Source: JBCBRD01 sp039819885 (GTDB lineage Bacteria > Pseudomonadota > Alphaproteobacteria > Rhizobiales > Hyphomicrobiaceae). From it: a DNA stretch of 5,192 bases. The position numbers were made by a program, and so were the translations under genes. The number at the start of each line of letters is the position of its first letter. The stretch's first letter is position 1. Shown here one piece after another: positions 1 through 5,192 of this stretch. The notes under the pieces were generated by a model. That model had not been told where the DNA came from and ran no database searches. It worked only from the letters and a program-made list of their open reading frames with translations. The stretch spans positions 1 to 5,192 of the forward strand of contig JBCBRD010000205.1 of assembly GCA_039819885.1 (NCBI GenBank). The letters run 5' to 3'.

Positions 1-214
1 CGTTTGCGGAAATCGAGATCGGTTCTGACCTCGGCAACATCCCACCGGAATCTCGCCGCCGGGTGCTCGTCAAAGCTTGAGGTCTCGGCGAGTTTCTGCT
101 TTTGCGCAGCATCTGCAAAAAGCTGGTTTTCGATGAGGTATTCAACGAGCACCCGGCGGCGAGATTCCGGTGGGATGTTGCCGAGGTCAGAACCGATCTC
201 GATTTCCGCAAACG
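1..214. repeat. Perfect 70-bp inverted repeat at window edge (arms 1-70 and 145-214)
   Basis: Positions 1-70 are the exact reverse complement of 145-214. I paired them base by base and found no mismatch; the match stops between 71 and 144. The spacer is 74 nt (71-144). The arm at 145-214 is the genuine one, because on the minus strand it encodes the conserved part of the chaperone domain; the arm at 1-70 breaks that protein. The left arm reaches base 1, so the repeat may continue outside. This is the signature of a foldback or inverted chimera at a contig end. Confidence 0.96.
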
Positions 215-446
215 AGATGTCTTTCTCAGTGATCTTAGCCCCATTGACCGTTGCAACAACGGTGTTGGGCGTTGCCTTCGCGGCGGCATCCTGGGCGATT
301 GCCAGTGGTGGTGTGATGGCGACTGCTAGCGCACCGAGTGCAATGGTAGCCCAAAAGGACCGATAAGCGCGATGTTTCACTTGCCCCGGCGCCAAGGCGC
401 ATGTCGATGACGGGCTCTTCTGTTGAGCTTTTTGCATCGCGATCAT
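1..446 (-). CDS. Parvulin-like peptidyl-prolyl isomerase/chaperone, N-terminal part (3' partial, tail chimeric)
   Basis: The ATG at 446 follows an in-frame TAA (452-450) and has AAGGA nine bases upstream. A second ATG nine bases inside (437) is less well spaced. Residues ~24-51 form a secretory signal: basic H-R-x-x-R, then a hydrophobic stretch ending P-P-L-A-I-A, with likely cleavage after A51 (AIA|QD). The mature start VVATVNGAKITEKDI, followed by R-R-x-V-L-V-E-Y-L-I-E-N-Q-L-F, is the typical opening of SurA/PpiC-type N-terminal chaperone domains, here probably periplasmic. The parvulin catalytic domain would lie beyond the window, so the isomerase call rests on the N-terminal domain and on the place next to secA. 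From residue 127 (position 68 downward) the frame reads the reverse complement of its own codons ~79-101, because of the inverted repeat. The residues from H128 onward are therefore probably not real, although no stop interrupts them. Only ~126 genuine residues are present. The gene is divergent from secA. Confidence 0.72.
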   Translation of the reverse strand, partial: MIAMQKAQQKSPSSTCALAPGQVKHRAYRSFWATIALGALAVAITPPLAIAQDAAAKATPNTVVATVNGAKITEKDISFAEIEIGSDLGNIPPESRRRVLVEYLIENQLFADAAQKQKLAETSSFDEHPAARFRWDVAEVRTDLDFRK

Positions 447-455
447 CTGTTAGCG

Positions 456-460
456 TCCTT
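456..460 (-). promoter_or_regulatory. Ribosome binding site of the parvulin-like gene
   Basis: The minus strand reads AAGGA, preceded by a run of A, nine bases before the ATG at 446. It favours that start over the inner ATG at 437, which would be 18 bases away. Confidence 0.55.
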
Positions 461-537
461 TTTTGAAGTTGACTGGTTTGAGCAAAAGTCTGCTGCCCTA
501 GTCCATATCAACGCATAATTTGCGGGTTCGTCACACG

Positions 538-551
538 TCGCGATATCGCGA
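538..551. promoter_or_regulatory. 14-bp perfect palindrome, possible operator
   Basis: TCGCGATATCGCGA is fully self-complementary and lies 92 bp upstream of the parvulin-like start, between two divergent genes. The position suits a homodimeric regulator site, but no regulator or second copy is visible here. A perfect palindrome of this size is expected by chance about once per 16 kb per position tested, so this may be coincidence. Confidence 0.25.
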
Positions 552-747
552 TGGTTCGGATGATGGCCCATAAGAATTCGGCGGGCGTTCGATAAACCAG
601 AGGCCACGCCGGGCCAAGTTAATTCTTTGAAACGCGCCTTATTGTCTTGATCGATCTGCGGCTTCGATGGTGCATCATTTAGAGCGAAACCCGGGGATGA
701 TTATGACCTGCGGGACGGTTTGCCGGTGCTGGCCACATCTGGGCACA

Positions 748-776
748 TTGACAAAGAGGGAGGTGGGTTCCTAAGT
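748..776 (+). promoter_or_regulatory. Candidate sigma-70-type promoter for secA
   Basis: A consensus -35 box TTGACA (748-753) is followed, after 17 bp, by CTAAGT (771-776), which partly fits the alphaproteobacterial -10 form CTAnAw. Transcription would start near 783 and give secA a leader of about 250 nt. The -10 is poor, so this is a suggestion only. Confidence 0.3.
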
Positions 777-975
777 GACGCAATCACACCCGTGTGCGTG
801 CAGGTTGTGGCCTATTGTCGACTGCTGGTGCTCCGCAGCCTCATTTTGGCGGGGATCGGTGGTCCATTCTCCATTTGAGGTTTGGATACCAATCAAAGGG
901 GAGTGTCGGCGACCGTTGGGTCGCTGGGCTGACCAAGCCATAGATGTCTATGCGTATCACGGTTGGCCCGGGTAA
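775..975 (+). other. Dubious 66-codon leader ORF upstream of secA
   Basis: The frame opens with GTG, 11 bases after a strong purine run containing GGAGG (759-763), and ends with TAA 58 bases before the secA ATG. Residues 34-47 read FEVWIPIKGECRRP, which recalls the spaced F..WI..G..R..P pattern of the SecM arrest peptide, though the spacing differs and RAGP is absent. Against a real gene: six Trp and five Cys in 66 residues, no clear signal peptide (the semi-hydrophobic stretch 11-25 contains Asp), and no strong third-position GC bias. The GTG also lies inside the -10 of the candidate promoter listed at 748-776, so the two calls are hard to hold together. Confidence 0.15.
906..952 (+). promoter_or_regulatory. 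Cluster of small stem-loops in the secA leader
   Basis: Three adjacent inverted repeats are visible. At 906-927, GCGACC-GTTG-GGTCGC is extended by three further pairs, two of them G·T. At 927-939 there is GGCT-gacca-AGCC. At 939-952 there is CATAGA-TG-TCTATG, whose 2-nt loop is too small for the full stem in RNA. They precede the secA SD by ~70 nt and do not overlap it, so direct occlusion of the start is not indicated. No riboswitch family is recognised. Confidence 0.25.
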
Positions 976-1020
976 ACGGATCGCAGCCAGCGCCTTGGGT
1001 TCCGGGCACAGACGAATGAC

Positions 1021-1027
1021 AGAAAGG
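1021..1027 (+). promoter_or_regulatory. secA ribosome binding site
   Basis: AGAAAGG ends six bases before the ATG at 1034. The in-frame ATGs at 944, 950 and 1016 have no comparable SD, so this site decides the start. Confidence 0.6.
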
Positions 1028-1033
1028 CTTCTC

Positions 1034-4000
1034 ATGCTCTCGTTGGGCAAATTCGGTGGTTTGGCTTCTAAGATCTTTGGGTCTTCGAACGAGCGACGCG
1101 TGCGCGGCTTCAGGCCGCGGGTTGACCAAATCAACGCTCTCGAAGACGAGATCGCAAAACTCTCTGACGACGAGCTGAGAGCCAAGACCGCCGAATTCAA
1201 GCAGCAGTTTCAAGACGGCACGAGCATCGACGATCTGCTGGTTCCAGCTTTCGCAGTGGTGCGAGAGGCTGGAAAGCGCACCCTCGGTCAACGGCACTTC
1301 GATGTGCAGTTGATTGGAGGCATGGTTCTGAATGACGGCAACATTGCCGAGATGAAAACGGGCGAGGGTAAGACCCTTGTCGCGACACTTGCTGTCTACC
1401 TCAACGCGCTGACCGGACGTGGGGTCCACGTTGTGACGGTCAATGACTATCTGGCCAGCCGCGATGCCGAGTGGATGGGGCAAGTCTATCGTTTCCTCGG
1501 CCTGACCGTCGGTGTGATCCTGCATGGGCTCGACGATGAAGAGCGCAAGGCCGCGTACGATTGTGACGTGACCTATGCAACCAACAACGAACTTGGATTC
1601 GACTATCTCCGCGACAATATGAAAATGTCGAAAGAGGAGATGGTTCAGCGCGATCATGCGTTCGCTATCGTCGACGAGGTGGACTCTATTCTCGTTGATG
1701 AAGCGCGTACGCCGCTGATTATCTCCGGACCCGTAGAAGATCGCACTGACCTATATGTGGCCGTCGACAGAATCGTGAAAGATCTCGTCGCCGAGGCTAG
1801 CGACGTCGAGAAAGCACTTCGCAAGGAACATGGTGCTGGTGATCTCAAAGAGATCATTAAAGAGCAGGGTTTGATCGAGCTTGATGAAAAGCAGCGACAG
1901 GTCGCGCTGACGGATTTGGGCAACGAGCGCGTTGAGGTCATGCTCGCTGAAGCTGAACTGCTTAAGAGCGGCTCGTTGTTTGACATCGAAAACGTCACAG
2001 TCGTGCACCACGTCAATCAGGCATTGCGCGCGCACAGGCTGTTTAATCGGGACAAAGACTACATCGTCAAGGGTGGCGAAGTGGTGATCATTGACGAGTT
2101 TACCGGGCGGATGATGCCAGGCCGGCGCTACTCGGAAGGACAGCATCAGGCGCTTGAAGCCAAAGAGCACGTCGAGATCCAGCCCGAAAACCAGACGCTG
2201 GCTTCGATCACGTTCCAAAACTATTTCCGGCTTTATGACAAGCTGTCGGGCATGACCGGTACAGCGGCAACCGAAGCCTCCGAGTTTATGGACATCTATG
2301 GTCTTGATGTTATTGAAATCCCAACAAATATCGGAATTGCGCGCGTTGATGATGATGACGAAATCTACCGGACGCAACGCGAGAAATTTGCAGCCATTGT
2401 GATGACGATTGCCGATGCGCGTCGGCGCGGGCAACCCTGCCTCGTCGGAACTGCATCGATTGAAAAGTCTGAACAGCTTTCGGAACTTTTGAAGGACAAA
2501 GACTACTTCAAGGAACTTGGCGAGAAGACACTTAAACAAGCCGAGCCATTGAAGTCGCCTAAAGAAGAAGAGCTCAAAGACTATCTGACCGACATTGCAG
2601 AACTGCTCCTTCAGTTGTCGCGCGATGCCAAGCCAGGCCAAGACGTCATTCCGCACTATGTTTTGAATGCGCGCTATCACGAACAAGAAGCGAGCATCAT
2701 CTCGCAGGCCGGCGTTCCTGGTGCTGTGACCATTGCTACCAATATGGCTGGGCGTGGAACGGACATCCAATTGGGTGGCAACGTCGAATTCCAAATTCGC
2801 GACTGGATCACCGAACGCGAGGCAGGCGGTGTTCCGCCATCTGAAGCTGAAGTCGCAAAGCAGCGGGCGGTTATTGAGAGCGAAGTTGAAAAGAACAAAG
2901 CGAAGGTTCTTGAGGCTGGTGGGCTCTACGTGATTGCGACCGAGCGTCACGAAAGCCGGCGGATTGACAATCAGCTGCGCGGTCGATCTGGACGGCAGGG
3001 CGATCCTGGACGCTCGAAGTTCTATCTCGCGCTTGATGACGATCTCATGCGGATCTTTGGGTCAGATCGTATGGAGAGCGTTCTTAAAACGCTTGGTTTA
3101 CAAGACGGCGAGGCGATCACGCACCGCTGGATGAACAAGTCCCTTGAGATGGCGCAGAAGAAGGTCGAAGCGCGCAACTTCGATATTCGTAAGCAGATCC
3201 TCAAGTACGATGACGTGATGAATGATCAGCGTAAGGTGATCTTCGATCAGCGTATCGACATCATGGCCGAGGAAGATGTTTCTGAAACGGTCCAAGATCT
3301 TCGACATCAGGTCGTTCAGGACCTTGTTGCAAAGCATATTCCTGAAAAAGCGTATGCAGAACAGTGGGATACCAAGGGTCTCGAAGAAGCTGCGGAGGGT
3401 CAGTTTGGGCTGACGTTACCCATCTCAGATTGGGCTGAGGAAGAAGGTATCGCGGACGAAGAGATTGAAGAACGTTTCACGCGCGCGGTTGACGAACGGG
3501 CGGCAGCCAAGGCTGTAGAATTTGGGTCAGACATGTTCCGTCAGGTCGAGAAAATGGTGCTCTTGCAGCAACTCGATCATTTGTGGCGTGAGCACATTGT
3601 GACGCTGGAGCATTTGCGTCAGGTGGTTGGCTTCCGTGCGTACGGACAGCGCGACCCGCTCAACGAGTACAAGACCGAAGCTTTTGTTCTGTTTGAAAGC
3701 CTCCTGACGCGGTTGCGTGAGGCGGTGACCGGTATTTTGATGCACATCGAAATTGCACCGGATGAAGATCCCAGTGATCTGTTCGAACCCAACGAATTAC
3801 CGCCGATGGAAGCCCATCATGTTGATGCGACGACAGGGCTCGATGAGTTCGACGAGGGTGAACTGTCGTACGACGATGGTTCGCGCGGGGGCTATGACGA
3901 CGGTGATGGAGAGCTGAAGCAGGCGCCACTCAAGACACGCAAGGGTGTTGGAGCCGTTGACCCTAATGATCCAGCGACCTGGGGGCGTGTTTCCCGGAAC

Positions 4001-4060
4001 CAGTTGTGTCCCTGCGGTTCCGGTAAAAAATACAAGCATTGCCACGGACGCTATAGCTGA
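1034..4060 (+). CDS. secA: Preprotein translocase subunit SecA, ATP-driven motor
   Basis: SecA couples ATP hydrolysis to movement of unfolded preproteins through the SecYEG channel at the inner membrane. From the ATG at 1034 the protein has 1008 residues; E. coli SecA has 901. The frame is open up to 944, but the extra N-terminus (MSMRITVGPG...) is unlike SecA, whereas MLSLGKFGGLASKIFGSSNERRV fits the family start. Visible in order: NBD1 with Walker A MKTGEGKT (107-114), TVNDYL (135-140) and DEVDSILVDEAR (214-225); the preprotein cross-linking domain (~230-375) with an extra charged helix-like stretch ~253-283; DEFTGR (354-359); MTGTA (407-411); NBD2 with VGTASIEKSE (471-480), an unusually long charged segment (~487-541), VLNARYHEQEA, MAGRGTDI (571-578) and the arginine-finger region QLRGRSGRQGD (647-657); the helical scaffold/wing (~660-903); an acidic Gly/Asp/Glu linker (~937-960); and a zinc-binding SEC-C motif with C992, C994, C1003 and H1004, the usual SecB/phospholipid contact. 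All key residues are intact, so it should be functional. Confidence 0.98.
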   Translation: MLSLGKFGGLASKIFGSSNERRVRGFRPRVDQINALEDEIAKLSDDELRAKTAEFKQQFQDGTSIDDLLVPAFAVVREAGKRTLGQRHFDVQLIGGMVLNDGNIAEMKTGEGKTLVATLAVYLNALTGRGVHVVTVNDYLASRDAEWMGQVYRFLGLTVGVILHGLDDEERKAAYDCDVTYATNNELGFDYLRDNMKMSKEEMVQRDHAFAIVDEVDSILVDEARTPLIISGPVEDRTDLYVAVDRIVKDLVAEASDVEKALRKEHGAGDLKEIIKEQGLIELDEKQRQVALTDLGNERVEVMLAEAELLKSGSLFDIENVTVVHHVNQALRAHRLFNRDKDYIVKGGEVVIIDEFTGRMMPGRRYSEGQHQALEAKEHVEIQPENQTLASITFQNYFRLYDKLSGMTGTAATEASEFMDIYGLDVIEIPTNIGIARVDDDDEIYRTQREKFAAIVMTIADARRRGQPCLVGTASIEKSEQLSELLKDKDYFKELGEKTLKQAEPLKSPKEEELKDYLTDIAELLLQLSRDAKPGQDVIPHYVLNARYHEQEASIISQAGVPGAVTIATNMAGRGTDIQLGGNVEFQIRDWITEREAGGVPPSEAEVAKQRAVIESEVEKNKAKVLEAGGLYVIATERHESRRIDNQLRGRSGRQGDPGRSKFYLALDDDLMRIFGSDRMESVLKTLGLQDGEAITHRWMNKSLEMAQKKVEARNFDIRKQILKYDDVMNDQRKVIFDQRIDIMAEEDVSETVQDLRHQVVQDLVAKHIPEKAYAEQWDTKGLEEAAEGQFGLTLPISDWAEEEGIADEEIEERFTRAVDERAAAKAVEFGSDMFRQVEKMVLLQQLDHLWREHIVTLEHLRQVVGFRAYGQRDPLNEYKTEAFVLFESLLTRLREAVTGILMHIEIAPDEDPSDLFEPNELPPMEAHHVDATTGLDEFDEGELSYDDGSRGGYDDGDGELKQAPLKTRKGVGAVDPNDPATWGRVSRNQLCPCGSGKKYKHCHGRYS

Positions 4061-4150
4061 TCGGGATATGTGCTTGGCTGAAAGATGACGAGCTAGCTAG
4101 AGCAACTGTGCTGACGCAGCCGTTCTATCATTGGCTCCGCGCGGTGCACC

Positions 4151-4180
4151 GATTTGGGGTCCTGCGGGCGCAACCCAATC
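4151..4180. terminator. Possible hairpin between convergent secA and cytochrome b561 genes
   Basis: GATTTGGG (4151-4158) can pair with CCCAATC (4174-4180) with one bulged T, and an inner TGC/GCA pair shortens the loop. It is 90 bp after the secA stop and 12 bp after the b561 stop, where a shared bidirectional terminator would be expected. There is no T-run on either side, so it is not a canonical intrinsic terminator. The rest of the 131-bp gap shows nothing clear. Confidence 0.25.
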
Positions 4181-4191
4181 TGAGCGATGCC

Positions 4192-4764
4192 CTAAGAGGA
4201 ATCAGGCGAGCCAGGCGTCATGCGTGACAATAGCCCGTTCTTCAGGATGAGCTGATGGCGTAGCACCACACCGAGATGTGCTACCAGCGCGATCAAAATC
4301 ACATAGCTCGACAAAATGTGCGTCCACTTCGCTGCAAACGCGAGGTTTGGTGTTTTGCCGATTGGATTGGTGAGGTGGACGACTTCGAAGAAGTGCACAC
4401 CGTAACCACCAGCCATAACGTAGATGTAACCGCTGATGGGCATCACAAACATCGCCAGATAGAGCACGTTCTCGTAGTGATGCATCATCCGTTTCTCAAC
4501 CGGTGTGAGCGATGATGCAAAGTCTGGAAGGGTGTTGAAGGTTCGGTTGAGGAGCCGAAGCGTTGCGAACACCAGTACCACCAAACCGATTGATTTGTGC
4601 CAGTTGTAGTAGTTGGCCTGGGTCAGGCCGAGTGCCGTTTGTTTGCTGGAAAGCGACACCATCGTGTAGCCGGCTGCGTACTGCAAAGCGAAGAGGGCTA
4701 CGATGATCCAATGAAAGAACTTGGTGAGTGCGCCGTAGCGCTGACTGTCATTGAGCAGTGCCAT
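4192..4764 (-). CDS. Cytochrome b561 family protein (four-helix, di-heme b membrane electron carrier)
   Basis: The product is a 190-residue inner-membrane protein related to E. coli CybB (about 176 residues), a family that moves electrons between quinol/quinone and a partner through two b hemes. N-terminal QRYGALTKFFHW is the typical family start. Four hydrophobic helices are visible: ~18-38, ~55-72, ~97-117 and ~147-170. The likely heme ligands are H18 (FFHW, helix 1), H56 (NWHKSIG, helix 2), and H149 and H163 (KWTH...ALVAHLG, helix 4); the 14-residue gap in helix 4 equals that in CybB. The family's C-terminal basic end (RHQLILKNGLLSRMTP) is also present. The ATG at 4764 was chosen; the frame extends to a TTG at 4842, but that extra part is not family-like and a -10-like box lies within it. 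No strong SD is seen. The gene is convergent with secA, so it is not co-transcribed with it. The electron partner (superoxide, hydrogenase, other) cannot be told from the window. Confidence 0.94.
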   Translation of the reverse strand: MALLNDSQRYGALTKFFHWIIVALFALQYAAGYTMVSLSSKQTALGLTQANYYNWHKSIGLVVLVFATLRLLNRTFNTLPDFASSLTPVEKRMMHHYENVLYLAMFVMPISGYIYVMAGGYGVHFFEVVHLTNPIGKTPNLAFAAKWTHILSSYVILIALVAHLGVVLRHQLILKNGLLSRMTPGSPDSS

Positions 4765-4809
4765 GAAGATCTTGGCCGCCTGTGTGATTGATTCGGAGGT
4801 GCTTGTTGA

Positions 4810-4815
4810 ATTGTA
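4810..4815 (-). promoter_or_regulatory. Candidate -10 box for the cytochrome b561 gene
   Basis: The minus strand reads TACAAT, one mismatch from TATAAT, about 45 bp before the ATG at 4764. No good -35 box is found at 16-18 bp. If real, it excludes the upstream TTG start at 4842. Confidence 0.25.
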
Positions 4816-4883
4816 TCGCACAGGCTTGAGGTTGATCGCCAAGCAAATGAACGGCGGTGCCTAGTGGATTTGCGAGCTGTGCT

Positions 4884-5192
4884 TTAGCGGGTTCTGGATC
4901 GGTTCAGATTGGCGGCACGCGCCCGACTTCTGGTCGCCCCTTTGCGTCGTTTCATTGCCAGGAAACGTTTGCAGCTTGGTTTGCGCGTGTCGCAGGCGAC
5001 GCGTTTCTTGTTTCGCCGATCAATGCCTCGACGCACATAACGATTATAGCGGGACGTGGACTGGCCCCTGCGCGCGGCTGCGACTCTCTTCGGTCCGGCG
5101 GCCTTGCGAAGAAAAGTCTTCTCCTTCTGGGGCAGTTTGCGCCACAGGGAGGGGCGGCGGGCAATACGATCTAAGAGGTTGAAAGCGCGCAG
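4884..5192 (-). CDS. Unrecognised, very basic open frame, C-terminal part (5' partial, may be non-coding)
   Basis: The minus strand is open from the right edge to TAA at 4886-4884, giving 102 residues with no start seen. I do not recognise it. About 37 of 102 residues are Arg or Lys and only four are acidic. The first ~40 residues (RIARRPSLWRKLPQKEKTF and on) look more protein-like than the Arg/Ser-rich remainder. Third codon positions look moderately GC-rich. The plus strand has a codon-aligned antisense open frame of 105 codons (4857-5174, GTG start, no SD), also unrecognised. At most one is real, and both could be chance open frames in GC-rich DNA. Apart from these, I see no RNA gene or repeat in 4843-5192. 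Confidence 0.22.
   Translation of the reverse strand: MRAFNLLDRIARRPSLWRKLPQKEKTFLRKAAGPKRVAAARRGQSTSRYNRYVRRGIDRRNKKRVACDTRKPSCKRFLAMKRRKGATRSRARAANLNRSRTR

Larger units (their letters stand above)
447..1033. other. Divergent intergenic region between the parvulin-like gene and secA
   Basis: This 587-bp stretch has no convincing gene. It should carry the promoters for both divergent genes. I see a 14-bp palindrome (538-551), a TTGACA box with a weak -10 (748-776), a purine-rich SD-like run (757-764) ahead of a dubious 66-codon ORF (775-975), and a cluster of short stem-loops (906-952). The rest has no feature I can support. Translations are rich in Cys and Trp or interrupted by stops, as expected for non-coding DNA. 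Confidence 0.7.

Noticed and set aside
1..214. Inverted repeat as a mobile-element terminus or attachment site
   Set aside because: No transposase, integrase or target duplication is seen; both arms derive from the same chaperone codons and the repeat lies at the sequence edge, which fits a foldback artefact better.
4..366. Plus-strand ORF of 120 codons at the left end
   Set aside because: Antisense to the signal-peptide-bearing parvulin-like gene and partly built from the foldback; the Ser/Ala-rich translation has no family resemblance.
944..1033. N-terminal extension of SecA by 30 residues (starts at 944, 950 or 1016)
   Set aside because: The added residues do not look like SecA and these ATGs lack an SD, while the ATG at 1034 has AGAAAGG six bases upstream and a family-like N-terminus.
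893..1657. Minus-strand ORF of 254 codons over the secA start
   Set aside because: Antisense to the SecA NBD1 region; the translation shows no domain and mirrors SecA codons.
1751..2950. Long minus-strand ORF of 399 codons inside secA
   Set aside because: It lies fully antisense to conserved SecA coding sequence, resembles no family and has no SD; it is a shadow caused by codon bias.
4276..4515. Plus-strand 79-codon ORF over the cytochrome b561 gene
   Set aside because: Antisense to conserved heme-binding helices; a His/Arg-rich shadow without its own signals.
4765..4842. 26-residue N-terminal extension of cytochrome b561 from TTG 4842
   Set aside because: It needs a rare TTG start without an SD, is not family-like, and contains a -10-like box; the ATG at 4764 gives the normal family N-terminus.

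Overview
The window reads as an alphaproteobacterial chromosome segment. I judge this from the SecA sequence, whose C-terminal stretch (DPNDPATWGRVSRN followed by a zinc-binding SEC-C motif) and NBD1 wording resemble SecA of Hyphomicrobiales-type bacteria, and from a divergent secretory parvulin-like gene next to secA, a neighbourhood I recall from many Alphaproteobacteria. By eye the GC content is in the mid-50s percent. No species can be named from the sequence alone.

Layout. Positions 1-446 (minus strand) hold the 5' part of a secreted parvulin-like peptidyl-prolyl isomerase or chaperone gene. It runs into a perfect 70-bp inverted repeat (1-70 against 145-214) at the very edge of the window. 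That repeat is most likely a foldback chimera or assembly artefact, so only residues 1-126 of this protein should be trusted. A long divergent intergenic region follows (447-1033). It contains a 14-bp perfect palindrome, a candidate promoter, a weak 66-codon leader ORF and several small stem-loops. secA (1034-4060, plus) fills most of the window. It encodes a complete 1008-residue preprotein translocase ATPase, about 100 residues longer than the E. coli protein because of charged insertions in the PPXD and NBD2 regions and a long acidic tail. A short convergent gap (4061-4191) carries a possible hairpin. A tetrahelical di-heme cytochrome b561 gene follows on the minus strand (4192-4764). The last ~430 bp hold a weak candidate promoter and two codon-aligned antisense open frames that I do not recognise.

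Functional reading. SecA and the isomerase belong to the same export process: SecA drives unfolded preproteins through SecYEG, and a periplasmic parvulin-type factor would act on proteins after export. Their divergent starts would allow shared control from the intergenic region. The cytochrome b561 is convergent to secA, so it is not in its operon, and nothing in the window links it to secretion.

I do not see a convincing undescribed system. The observations most worth checking are the terminal foldback, the SecM-reminiscent but weak leader ORF upstream of secA, and the two insertions in SecA.
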